Positions 17,718 to 26,521 of a stretch of 64,000 nucleotides of DNA are shown here, one piece after another. The DNA comes from Acidobacteriota bacterium (GTDB lineage: Bacteria > Acidobacteriota > Terriglobia > Acidiferrales > UBA7541): positions 42,572 to 106,571 of the forward strand of contig JAJPIE010000023.1 in assembly GCA_021324935.1 (NCBI GenBank), in the 5' to 3' direction. The notes below the pieces were generated by a model. The model was given only the letters and a program-made list of their open reading frames with translations. It had not been told where the DNA came from and searched no databases. The stretch's first letter is position 1. The number at the start of each line of letters is the position of its first letter. A program made the translations under genes and the position numbers.

Positions 17718-18451
17718 ATGACCTTCTCGTCGGAGGCGATCTTTCCGTCGCGAATGAAAATCACGCGATGAGCGTGCTGCGCGATGTCCATTTCATGAGT
17801 TACCAGAATGATGGTGTTTCCCTGGCCGTGAAGATTTTCAAACAGCGTCATGATCTCCTCGCCGGTTTTTGAATCGAGGTTGCCGGTCGGTTCGTCGGCA
17901 AGCACGATCGAAGGATGATTCACCAGGGCCCGCGCTATGGCCACGCGCTGCCTTTGTCCGCCGGAAAGCTCGTTCGGCTTGTGGTTCATTCGCGGGGTCA
18001 GGTCTACCCGCTCCAGGGCTTCCTTTGCGCGCACGATGCGTTCTTCAGCCGGAGTGCCGTTATAGATCAAGGGTAACTCGACGTTGTGGAGCGCCGTGGC
18101 GCGCGGCAAGAGATTGAATGTCTGGAAGACGAAGCCGATTTCCTTGTTCCGAATGTAGGCCAGTTCATCATCATCCAGTTCGCTGACCAGTCGTCCGGCA
18201 AGCCAGTAGCGGCCGGAACTTGGCGAGTCCAGGCAGCCAATCAGATTCATCAACGTGGATTTGCCGGACCCGGAAGGTCCCATGATCGCAACATACTCGC
18301 CTTTGCGGATCTCCAGGTCCACGCCTCGCAACGCATGCACTTCCTCTGTGCCCATTTGGTAGACCTTGGCGAGCGCCTCGGTGCGGATGACGACGCCCTG
18401 ATCCACCAAATCCTGGCGGTAGGCTTCCGAACTGGTCATTTCTGCTGGCAT
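17708..18451 (-). CDS. MacB/LolD-type ABC transporter ATP-binding protein
   Basis: A 247-residue ABC ATPase of the LolD/MacB type. It has Walker [10 protein letters not shown], signature [15 protein letters not shown], Walker [13 protein letters not shown] and the switch THEMDIA. Such ATPases drive mechanotransmission through FtsX/MacB-fold permeases for lipoproteins, antibiotics or peptides. The ATG at 18451 has GGGAG 6 nt upstream; the longer frame is not preferred. It is directly downstream of a MacA-like adaptor gene in the same orientation, but no permease gene follows. Confidence 0.9.
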   Translation of the reverse strand: MPAEMTSSEAYRQDLVDQGVVIRTEALAKVYQMGTEEVHALRGVDLEIRKGEYVAIMGPSGSGKSTLMNLIGCLDSPSSGRYWLAGRLVSELDDDELAYIRNKEIGFVFQTFNLLPRATALHNVELPLIYNGTPAEERIVRAKEALERVDLTPRMNHKPNELSGGQRQRVAIARALVNHPSIVLADEPTGNLDSKTGEEIMTLFENLHGQGNTIILVTHEMDIAQHAHRVIFIRDGKIASDEKVIKK

Positions 18452-18477
18452 CCGGGTCTCCCTGGTCTGCAAATTGT

Positions 18478-19878
18478 TTATGGATTTTCTTCCATCTTTT
18501 TCGGCGCGGAATTATCCACCTTGATGGAGGCTTCGGGTTTGAGCGTGCGCAACGCTTTGTAGCTGCCGATGACAATTTCGTCACCCGGTTGCAAGCCCTT
18601 GGTAATCTCGATGTCGGTCACCCCGGAAATTCCCGTGTCCACGGGCCGGAAAATGGCCTTCTTGCCGTTGATCACAAATACGCCTTGAATCTCGTCTTTC
18701 TTTGGGTCGCCCGCATCGGCAGGAGGGGGCGCGGCGAGGGTCACGTTTCCTTCTTTTCCCTTGTTCTTAGCAGCTTCCTCGAGATCTTTTCGCGATCTCA
18801 CCGCAAGCGCCTGAATCGGAATCGCGATCACACCTTTTTTTTCGGCGGTCCTGATCTTTGCTGTAGTTGAAAGACCTGGCCGCAGATTGTCCGGTGGGTT
18901 CTCCAGGGTCACGACAACCTTGAAATCCTTCGCTTCCTGATTGCTGCTGGTCGTCTGTGTGGTCGCCAGGCCGGAGGTTCGCAATACCGCCTGAGAACCA
19001 ATTTCGGTGACTTTGCCTTTGAAAACTTTTCCAGGAATTGCGTCGATGGTCACATCGGCGTCTTGGCCGATGCGCACGTTCACGATGTCGGTTTCGTCCA
19101 CCTTCACTTCCGAAGTGACCACGGACATATCCGAAAGAGTCATTAGAAAGCTGCCGTTGGCGTTCTGGATTCCAGGCACAACGTATTCGCCAAGGCGAAC
19201 CGGCAGATAACTGACGATTCCGTTGATGGGCGAAACGTAGGTGGTTTTTTGCAGGATGTCTTTCGTGCGCACCAGCACAGCCTTGCTCTGCTCGAGCTGC
19301 GACTTCACCTGGTCGAGCTGGGCCTTCTGCGCCTGCACGCGCGCCCGGCTGGACTCCGCAGCGGCAGCAGCGGCATCGTAGGCGGTCTTTCTTTGATCGT
19401 AATCCTGTTTGGGGATCAACCCGTCCTTGAACAGGCCCTGCCCGCGGTCGTAATCGAGCTTGGCTTTCTCCAGATTGGCTTCCTGCTGGATCAGGTCCTC
19501 CTGGGCCGCTTTGTAACTCGCGCCAGCGGCCTGCACGCCGGATTCATTCGAATTGATCGCAGCGGCTTGCGCCTGCACATCGGCGTTGGCCTGCACGTTT
19601 TCCTGAAGCAGGAGCCGTTCACCCTTTTGGATGTGGTCTCCCTCCTTCACCAGGATATTGGTGATGCGGCCAAATCCTTGTGCGGTAATGTTCGTGTACG
19701 TGGTGGGCTTGATTTCGCCCGACGCCGTGACTTGGGAAACCAGGCTATCTACCTTGGTCACCTTCGCAGTCTGGACGGTGACCACGCCTTTATTCGCCTG
19801 GTTGATGCTGAATACCACGATACCGGCAAGCGCGGCTGCCACACCCACTCCAATGCCGACTTTTTGCCACGTCTTCAT
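18478..19878 (-). CDS. MacA/HlyD-family efflux periplasmic adaptor
   Basis: A 466-residue adaptor (membrane fusion) protein. The N-terminal membrane anchor (about residues 7-25) is followed by a biotinyl-lipoyl half ([13 protein letters not shown]), a long alpha-helical hairpin rich in Ala, Gln and Lys (about residues 95-210), then the second lipoyl half and beta-barrel domains. These proteins bridge an inner-membrane transporter to an outer-membrane channel. The ATG at 19878 follows GAGAGG by about 7 nt. It forms a unit with the downstream ATPase gene (27 bp gap). The matching permease is missing here and is possibly one of the two at 33.7-36.2 kb. Confidence 0.88.
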   Translation of the reverse strand: MKTWQKVGIGVGVAAALAGIVVFSINQANKGVVTVQTAKVTKVDSLVSQVTASGEIKPTTYTNITAQGFGRITNILVKEGDHIQKGERLLLQENVQANADVQAQAAAINSNESGVQAAGASYKAAQEDLIQQEANLEKAKLDYDRGQGLFKDGLIPKQDYDQRKTAYDAAAAAAESSRARVQAQKAQLDQVKSQLEQSKAVLVRTKDILQKTTYVSPINGIVSYLPVRLGEYVVPGIQNANGSFLMTLSDMSVVTSEVKVDETDIVNVRIGQDADVTIDAIPGKVFKGKVTEIGSQAVLRTSGLATTQTTSSNQEAKDFKVVVTLENPPDNLRPGLSTTAKIRTAEKKGVIAIPIQALAVRSRKDLEEAAKNKGKEGNVTLAAPPPADAGDPKKDEIQGVFVINGKKAIFRPVDTGISGVTDIEITKGLQPGDEIVIGSYKALRTLKPEASIKVDNSAPKKMEENP

Positions 19879-20376
19879 GCTGGGCCTCTCACGATTCCGC
19901 CGCGAACCACTCACACGGGGGGTAACTGCCAATTCGATGAATTCGCCTTCGCCTGTCAGTAATACGCCTCAAGTGCCCCAAATGTTTCGTTGGCAGCTCC
20001 AATCTCGGTGGGTGTTCCGGGGAGATCGGGCTGGGGGCATTGAAGCGAACTTAACAATTGGCTTCGAAGTATCTGCGCTTGCTTATTCTAGGCTGAACTT
20101 CAGGTAAAGAAAAGACTTGCGTCCTGCCCTTTGCCCGAGGCTGGCCCCGACCCACTTTTCTATTAGACGCGCCATCGGCCTGTTTGGTCAGCCGAGTTGC
20201 GACTGCAAAAACTGGAGCAGGAAACCTCCCTGGGGGGTCCAGAGACCTCGGAATTCCTCCAATTTCGCCGGTCGGCGTATAATTTGCGGGCAGCTTCCAA
20301 CTGGCATGATTCTGCTTAATCGAACGGACGGCGAAGGGTTTTTCAGCGTACTCTCTCCGCACATGGCAGGCCCACC
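19879..20376. other. Intergenic region between divergent adaptor and O-antigen-ligase-like genes
   Basis: This 500-bp stretch has no supported gene. The open frames in it are short and unlike protein. A TATAAT hexamer at 20278-20283, about 95 bp before the plus-strand gene, may be its -10 box, but the -35 position is weak. Nothing else is recognised. Confidence 0.3.
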
Positions 20377-21960
20377 ATGCGCATGATCGGCTCGCTGCCT
20401 ACCTTCCGGTTCTCGCAGAACCCGCTTCTCGCTCTGGCTGGTCTTGCTGCGGTTATTTGGTTGGCGTATGAGGCTGCGGAGATGGTGTTGGCTGGGGCCC
20501 TCACCAACCTGATCTTGATCGGCCTCATGATCGCCGGCAGCGCCGTCGTCGTCGCGATTTTGAACGATTGGAAGCGGGGACTGTATCTATTTTTGCCCTG
20601 GATTTTATTTGAAGACCTGATTCGCAAATACCTTGGCAATAACATGGCCATCTTTTTTGCCAAGGATCTCCTGGTTTTGGTTACCTATCTTTCTTACTTC
20701 ATTTCCAGCCGTGGGAAGCCTGCAAAACCCTTTCGCCCTCCGTTTCTCATTCCTTTGCTCGTTTTAGTCTGGTTTGGATTGATCCAGGTGTTCAATCCAG
20801 CTTCCACAAGCATCTTTTATGGGCTACTGGGAATGAAAATCTATTTCCTGTATGTGCCGCTCATGTACCTGGGCTATGCGCTGATTGAGAAGGACGAAGA
20901 TCTTTGGAAACTCCTGACCTTTAACACCGTACTGGTCACTTGCGTGGCAGGATTGGGGATTGCCCAGGCGATCATCGGTCCCACATTCCTCAATCCGCCA
21001 ACCCTGCAAGAAGATATTCGGGAATTAGCGACACTGTACCGTGCGTCTCCGATTAGCGGGCAGATCGCTTACCGTCCGACCTCTGTGTTCGTAAGCACGG
21101 GCCGCTTTTCAAACTTTATTATCGTTTCCTGGGCGCTGATCTTGGGATTTGGCAGCTACCTGCTTTTGCGTTCGCGGCGCAGCCGCCTGATTGCGTTTCT
21201 AGCCGTGGGAGTTGTGGGTATGGCGTCGATCATGAGCACGTCGCGAAGCGTCTTTCTCTGGACAGCAAGCACCACCCTGATCGTGGTGGCCGGAATCCTG
21301 TGGGGCGCCCCGTGGCGTCAGGGGCAAGTCCGCCGGGTTTTGCGCGCCATTCAGCGCATCATGCTGGTCGGTGGGATGGCTCTGCTCCTCATGGTTACCT
21401 TTTTCCCGGAACAAATCGGATCGAGATTTGCCATTTATTCAGAGACACTCTCGCCGGAAAGTCCGGCCAGCGAACTAATGCTTCGAGCGCGCGATTATCC
21501 GTTCAAGAATTTCCTGCTGGCGTTCCAGTATGAGCAGTGGGTAACGGGCTACGGCATCGGCACCAGCTCGCTTGGCACCCAATACGTAAGCCGCATTTTT
21601 CACGCGGCTCCGATGGGAGTGATGGTGGAAAGCGGCTATGGCCAGATCCTTCTGGAGCTTGGATTATTCGGGCTGTTTCTTTGGATTGGGTTGAGCGTCG
21701 CGATTATCGTCGCTGCCTGGAAAGTTGTCCGGAGTCTCCGGGAGACGCCCTGGTTCCCCATTGGGTTTTCGATCTTTTGGTACGCTGCTCTGCTTCTGAT
21801 TCCCATGAGCTATATTGGATTTGTGGCCTACCAGGATTACGTCATGAATGCCTACCTTTGGCTTATGCTCGGCGTGCTATTTCGTTTGCCGGGTATTGCG
21901 CGGGAAACTGCATTGGCGAAGGTCGTTGCAACCACCTCCGCCGCTTCCGGGCAGGGCTAA
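20377..21960 (+). CDS. O-antigen ligase-like polytopic membrane protein
   Basis: A 527-residue protein with about ten to twelve hydrophobic segments and a large periplasmic loop between the later helices (about residues 345-415), the arrangement of Wzy/WaaL-type O-antigen ligases and polymerases. The family joins or polymerises glycans at the periplasmic face. It overlaps nothing, but the next gene, a glycosyltransferase, starts immediately after its stop, so both probably act in the same surface-glycan route. Start at 20377 or 20383. Exact substrate unknown. Confidence 0.75.
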   Translation: MRMIGSLPTFRFSQNPLLALAGLAAVIWLAYEAAEMVLAGALTNLILIGLMIAGSAVVVAILNDWKRGLYLFLPWILFEDLIRKYLGNNMAIFFAKDLLVLVTYLSYFISSRGKPAKPFRPPFLIPLLVLVWFGLIQVFNPASTSIFYGLLGMKIYFLYVPLMYLGYALIEKDEDLWKLLTFNTVLVTCVAGLGIAQAIIGPTFLNPPTLQEDIRELATLYRASPISGQIAYRPTSVFVSTGRFSNFIIVSWALILGFGSYLLLRSRRSRLIAFLAVGVVGMASIMSTSRSVFLWTASTTLIVVAGILWGAPWRQGQVRRVLRAIQRIMLVGGMALLLMVTFFPEQIGSRFAIYSETLSPESPASELMLRARDYPFKNFLLAFQYEQWVTGYGIGTSSLGTQYVSRIFHAAPMGVMVESGYGQILLELGLFGLFLWIGLSVAIIVAAWKVVRSLRETPWFPIGFSIFWYAALLLIPMSYIGFVAYQDYVMNAYLWLMLGVLFRLPGIARETALAKVVATTSAASGQG

Positions 21961-21961
21961 T

Positions 21962-23167
21962 TTGCGAATCGCGGTTGTGTCTCCCTTCTTGGACCGGCGC
22001 CACGGTGCAGAACGCTGCGTAGTGGAACAGATCGAGCACTTCTGCCGAAAAGCGGATACGGAAGTTCACATTTATTCACAAGCGGTCCGGGATCTGGAGA
22101 CGGTTCCCTATTCCCGCAAGGCTCAACCTGGCGGGCCTTCGGCCAAACCTGTTTGGCATCACCTTCCATCGCTCCCGGGACCTCATCTATTCAATTTTCT
22201 ATGGTGGTTCATCAGCAATACCCTGCTGCGCTGGTATCACCGGAAGTTTCGCTCCCTTTCCTACGAAGTCGTCTATTCACCGGGGATCAATTGCTTCGAT
22301 GCCGACGCCATCGTCGTCCACGTCGTTTTTCATGAATTTTTCCGGCATGTTCGTGAATCCTTACGCCTCCGTGGGGCTCCGCTCCGGAGCTGGCCGGCCA
22401 CCGTTCACCGGATACTCTACTACCGCCTGCTCATGTTTCTCGAAACACGGATCTATCCGAATCGAAGGATCCGTCTGGCGGCGGTGTCCGAACTGACGGC
22501 TCGAGAACTGCGTGCGACGGCGAGACGCGACGACGTGTCAGTCATTCCCAACGCCGTCGACGCCGCGAAATTTAATCCTGAAGCCCGCCTTCGCCGCCGA
22601 CAGCAAACCAGAGCCGTTTTTTGTTTTGAAGAATCCGATTTTGTACTCCTTCTGATCGGCAACGGATGGAAAAACAAAGGGCTGGAGGTGCTATTGCAAG
22701 CTCTGGCCAGGCTTCGCCAATCTTCGCTGAAGTTGCTCGTGGCGGGACGCGACGACCGGGCCCCATTCCAGGCCCAAATGTGCGCGTTGCAAATCGAATC
22801 TCAAGTTGTTTTTGCCGAACCTTCCGCCGAAGTGATGCAATTTTACGCCGCTGCGGATGCATACGCCGGCCCTTCTCTTCACGACTCATTCGCTTTGCCG
22901 CCTTTGGAGGCAATGGCGTGTGGCCTTCCGGTGATTACCAGCGCGCAAAACGGAGGCTCGCAAATCATTACCGATGGGGTGGACGGCTACGTGTTGAACG
23001 ATCCGCTGGATGCGGCGAAATTGGCCAAACAGATTCAAGCGATTTCCCAGCAGCCGGATTTGTGCCGCGACATCGGCTTGAAAGCCGCATATACGGCAAG
23101 ATCTTATACGTGGGAGAACAATGCGGAGCGCACCTGGTCATTTTTGATGGAGGTTTTCAATAAATAA
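21962..23167 (+). CDS. Glycosyltransferase family 4-like protein
   Basis: A 401-residue GT-B enzyme. The C-terminal nucleotide-sugar domain has LLLIGNGWKNKGLEVLL and the donor-site motif HDSFALPPLEAMACGLPV, in which the first acidic residue is Asp rather than the more usual Glu. The TTG at 21962 is chosen because AGGG is 5 nt upstream and RIAVVSPFLDRR is the typical start of the N-terminal domain. The start lies right behind the preceding O-antigen-ligase-like gene's stop, implying an operon for a surface polysaccharide. Sugar specificity is unknown. Confidence 0.85.
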   Translation: MRIAVVSPFLDRRHGAERCVVEQIEHFCRKADTEVHIYSQAVRDLETVPYSRKAQPGGPSAKPVWHHLPSLPGPHLFNFLWWFISNTLLRWYHRKFRSLSYEVVYSPGINCFDADAIVVHVVFHEFFRHVRESLRLRGAPLRSWPATVHRILYYRLLMFLETRIYPNRRIRLAAVSELTARELRATARRDDVSVIPNAVDAAKFNPEARLRRRQQTRAVFCFEESDFVLLLIGNGWKNKGLEVLLQALARLRQSSLKLLVAGRDDRAPFQAQMCALQIESQVVFAEPSAEVMQFYAAADAYAGPSLHDSFALPPLEAMACGLPVITSAQNGGSQIITDGVDGYVLNDPLDAAKLAKQIQAISQQPDLCRDIGLKAAYTARSYTWENNAERTWSFLMEVFNK

Positions 23168-23285
23168 CGGAGGTCAACCGGCGAGACGGAGCGTAAAAGG
23201 ATCAAAGCAGATCCGTGACTGGAACTAACGGTTCATCGATTTGCGACGGGCGAGCCTTGCAACTGGAGTTGGCTTCATCCGCTCC

Positions 23286-24254
23286 TCAATTCCAGCGGTG
23301 TGTTGTTGATCGCCCAAAGGAAGGAGCTGCGGTAATCGCCTGACTTTTGGCCATTGCCAGTACTGCCCTGCGGGTCGCCCCCAGCGTAAATTCCAGCGTT
23401 TCTTTCGGAATGCTGGTGACGAAGGGTTCGACCAGCCAGCCCAGCCCCGTTGGAATGTCGCGTGTCAGCGTGACCGCTTCATTCTGTACGTACACGCCGC
23501 CATCACGCTCTTCCATCCTCCACCAGGTCTCCATTTGCCACAGAAATCCGTTGTCAGCGATCGGTGACTTCTCCCGCTCTTCCGGTGTCCCGGAGTTTTC
23601 CACCTCTCGAATCCGAATGGCGGTGCTGCGGCTATGGGCCCTGGTTGATGAATCGCGGTAGTAGGTGATGTCCTGTTCCGTATTCAGGACCACCGTCACG
23701 ATCTTATGTCTGCGAAACCTCATGAATACGCGAAAGTGATCGCCATCCCGCGACTCAATTCTGGCACTCTCCACGTCTGGAGAGTAATACTTCGCGTGAT
23801 TGTTGTAGTCCTGCAAAAGTTCCAACACTTGATCGAGCTTTACCACGGGAATGAACACAATCCCCCGCCAGTCGTGAATCATCCCTCCCGGAACTTGTGA
23901 GCTGGTTCCATCGTTGATTTGCGTGACCCGCTGCATTACCACTTCGCCCTGCTTCAGCTTTGCATAAGCGGCAGTTTTTGCGTCCGCTGGAAGATCGTCT
24001 ACCCAGAGGAAATCGCCGCCCTTCAAGCTTGTTTGATTTCGTTGGTCTACACTGGCGACGTAGTCGCGAAAGCCGCGCAAAGTCCTCTCCCGAAGTTCGG
24101 GGATGGCGGCGAACAGCCTCTCAGCCCCGCCCAAGCACAGCAGCGTGGTCAGCGCGGCGAATGCCCATGCAACTCGCCTGTCCGCTGCAGGCGCCATCCG
24201 TCCGGTTTTCCCTCGATTCACGAATTCTCCGCCTGCGAAAGACACAGTCTTCAA
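23286..24254 (-). CDS. Exported START/SRPBCC-like protein
   Basis: A 322-residue protein with an N-terminal hydrophobic export segment (about residues 28-48) and a lipid-binding-like beta/alpha domain. The central part includes GGMIHDWRGIVFIPVVKLDQ, a pattern seen in START-like proteins of acidobacteria. It may bind or move a hydrophobic ligand, which is inference. The first ATG is used, but a start at residue 20 (MAPAADRR) is equally possible. It is convergent with the glycosyltransferase gene across about 120 bp without a clear terminator. Confidence 0.65.
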   Translation of the reverse strand: MKTVSFAGGEFVNRGKTGRMAPAADRRVAWAFAALTTLLCLGGAERLFAAIPELRERTLRGFRDYVASVDQRNQTSLKGGDFLWVDDLPADAKTAAYAKLKQGEVVMQRVTQINDGTSSQVPGGMIHDWRGIVFIPVVKLDQVLELLQDYNNHAKYYSPDVESARIESRDGDHFRVFMRFRRHKIVTVVLNTEQDITYYRDSSTRAHSRSTAIRIREVENSGTPEEREKSPIADNGFLWQMETWWRMEERDGGVYVQNEAVTLTRDIPTGLGWLVEPFVTSIPKETLEFTLGATRRAVLAMAKSQAITAAPSFGRSTTHRWN

Positions 24255-24689
24255 AGATGTTGCAGCTTCCTTCCAGCAATGGATGCACGGCGCGTGCCGT
24301 TAGTGTTTGCCTGAATGGGGAAAAATCGAGGGCGGGCGGCGCAGAAATTCATGGTGGGTTGGGTAGCTCGCACACGGCCCCTTGCGGAGCCGCTGTCCCC
24401 GCGCGGCCCCCAACCCATCGTGGCATCAGATTAGAATCGGACCATTGCGGGAACAATGGCCCGATGGCCCCACAAAGCGAGGTACGCGGGTCTTAGTACT
24501 CTGGATGGTGACTGGCCGGGGTCGTTTGTCGATGTAAGTTATACAAATAACAGTCTTTAGCGGTGAGCTAATTTGCAGTTCCAATAACTTTCTGGTTATC
24601 AACTGCATGCGAGGGAATCTCGCAAGCGCTCAAAACCGTTATACTGGCCAGCGTCACTTTCACAGCAGACCGTTGACGGAAAGAACCGG
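24255..24689. other. Intergenic region with a long hairpin
   Basis: Between the divergent START-like and acyltransferase genes. It holds no supported gene. The main structure is a 14-bp stem, 24350-24363 with 24409-24422 (core TGGGTTGGG with CCCAACCCA, plus flanking pairs including two G-T pairs), around a 45-nt GC-rich loop. The rest is AT-richer near the acyltransferase start and could contain its promoter. Confidence 0.45.
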
Positions 24690-25901
24690 ATGCGATCGCA
24701 CGCCATCGGCAAAGAAACCGAACTTCCTCGTGCCACTGCATCCACGATTTCCTCGGCTTGGATGCCAGGCAAGCTGTCCGCCGCGTCTTCCGCCTCCTTG
24801 GACCTGATGCGGGCTGTCGCCGCTTGCGCCGTGATGTTCGGGCACCTGCGCACACTATTCTTCGTCGACTTTCAGCACCTAGCGTCAAAATCATGGCCAT
24901 TTGAAGTTCTTTATTTCCTCACCGGATTTGGCCACCAGGCCGTCATGGTGTTCTTTGTCTTGAGCGGATTCCTGATCTCCACCTCCGTGATCCGAAATCA
25001 CATACTCGGCGAATGGTCCTGGCGTGAGTACGCCATCAATCGCGCTACGCGGCTCTATGTCGTGCTCATTCCGGGCTTGCTGCTGGGGCTGCTTTGGGAC
25101 ACGCTCGGAAGCCGGCTTTCGGCGGCGAACGGCCTCTACTCGCACGCCCTACTGGATCTCGGCTACGCCGTGCCCCTCCAGAACCTCACGATCGCCAATT
25201 TCTTCGGCAATCTTTTTTTTCTGCAAACCATCCTATGCCATACATTTGGCTCGAATGGCCCCCTGTGGAGCTTATCCAATGAATTCTGGTATTACGTTTT
25301 GTTTCCCGTCGCACTCGGCGCCGGGCTTGCCTGGGCGAGTCGCCGGTACCCAACTGCCCTCCTCCTGACCGGTCTCGCCATCGGCGTCTGTTTCTTCATG
25401 GGATTCGCCTTACTGGCGGGTTTTTTGATCTGGCTTGCGGGATGCACTCTCGTTCTGTTCTTTTCCAGGACTCGGTTGCGGTCGCAGACAGGAATCATCC
25501 TGATCTTCTGGTTCTCTGTTTCACTTCTTGGCGCAGCTCTGTTTGCCGCCCGCAGGTCCTGGCTGGCAGCCACTGCCAGTGATTTGGCCGTCGGCTTGGC
25601 TTTTGCATTCTTCCTGTTTGCGGTGCTGCAAATGAATGCCGGTGAAAATTCCCGGCTATATCCGGCAGTCGCCCACAAATTCGCCGGATTTTCCTACAGC
25701 CTGTATATTCTGCATTTTCCATTTCTGCTCTTCTTGCGGGCGCGCCTGGTTCCACCGGATCGTTGGCAGCCCACGGCCGCACATCTTCTCCAAGTAGCGA
25801 TGGTGGCTGCTATCTGCTTGGTTTACGCCTGGTCCATCTCGCTATTCACAGAGGCAAAGACAAGCGCCGCGAGAAAATGGGTTCGCCATATTTTTGCTTA
25901 G
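24690..25901 (+). CDS. Acyltransferase family 3 membrane protein
   Basis: A 403-residue integral membrane O-acyltransferase of the OafA/NodX family, which acetylates or otherwise acylates exported glycans. Landmarks are LDLMRAVAACAVMFGHLR with the family's catalytic-type histidine, VMVFFVLSGFLIS and NEFWYYVLFPVALG near the middle, with about ten membrane segments. The ATG at 24690 follows GGAAAG by 7 nt. It probably modifies a surface polysaccharide, consistent with the glycan genes a few kilobases upstream. Confidence 0.88.
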   Translation: MRSHAIGKETELPRATASTISSAWMPGKLSAASSASLDLMRAVAACAVMFGHLRTLFFVDFQHLASKSWPFEVLYFLTGFGHQAVMVFFVLSGFLISTSVIRNHILGEWSWREYAINRATRLYVVLIPGLLLGLLWDTLGSRLSAANGLYSHALLDLGYAVPLQNLTIANFFGNLFFLQTILCHTFGSNGPLWSLSNEFWYYVLFPVALGAGLAWASRRYPTALLLTGLAIGVCFFMGFALLAGFLIWLAGCTLVLFFSRTRLRSQTGIILIFWFSVSLLGAALFAARRSWLAATASDLAVGLAFAFFLFAVLQMNAGENSRLYPAVAHKFAGFSYSLYILHFPFLLFLRARLVPPDRWQPTAAHLLQVAMVAAICLVYAWSISLFTEAKTSAARKWVRHIFA

Positions 25902-25976
25902 CCGGAGTCGCGCTTTTTTTGAAGAGACGCAGATTGAAAGAATTGCCCGGCCCGCAGTTGGAGCTTTGTGTCGGTG

Positions 25977-26369
25977 TTAATTTTTCTTTTTTGCGGGCAT
26001 GACGCCCGAGAGGGCGGTCTTGCCGTTGAGCAATTGTAGGGTGATTTCTTTCGTCTGGCCTTTGCGCATGGGAATGTTTCGCTCCCAATCCGAATAGGAG
26101 CCATTCGACGAAGCGCGCAGATCGTAACTTTCCTGTTTCAATCCGGTTATGAAGAAGTGTCCCCCGGTATCCGTATGCACGGCGCGAGGTTTCATTCCGC
26201 TGGAAGTTTCACACATCACACTCGCCCCCGCCACCGGTTTTCCATCGGCTCCCAAGACTTTTCCTGTGATGGTTGCTCCGTTTTTTTGCGCCTTTTGAGC
26301 GTGTGCCTGCGCGGCGATCAGCCATAGCGATCCGGCGAACAATGCCAGCCATCGAGTAGTTTTGATCAT
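25977..26369 (-). CDS. Exported carboxypeptidase-regulatory-like (Ig-like) protein
   Basis: A 130-residue secreted protein. It has a signal peptide (ALFAGSLWLIAAQAHAQ) then a small beta-sandwich of the carboxypeptidase regulatory-like fold: ITGKVLGADGKPVAGASV and HFFITGLKQESYDLRASS. Such domains are common in acidobacterial surface proteins; function here is unknown. The ATG at 26369 follows GGGAG by 7 nt. It is tail-to-tail with the acyltransferase gene. Confidence 0.72.
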   Translation of the reverse strand: MIKTTRWLALFAGSLWLIAAQAHAQKAQKNGATITGKVLGADGKPVAGASVMCETSSGMKPRAVHTDTGGHFFITGLKQESYDLRASSNGSYSDWERNIPMRKGQTKEITLQLLNGKTALSGVMPAKKKN

Positions 26370-26521
26370 CCGCACACTCCCATCCCGGTAGCTTCAGTTT
26401 AGAGCGTAATCGGGTGCAAGCAGGCGATGCTTCGGCGGTTGTGCCGCACTTCATACCTGCCAACGGGGACAGTACCAGCAAACGGGGAGGACCAGGGTGA
26501 AGGCGGAGTGCGCGGATGTGG

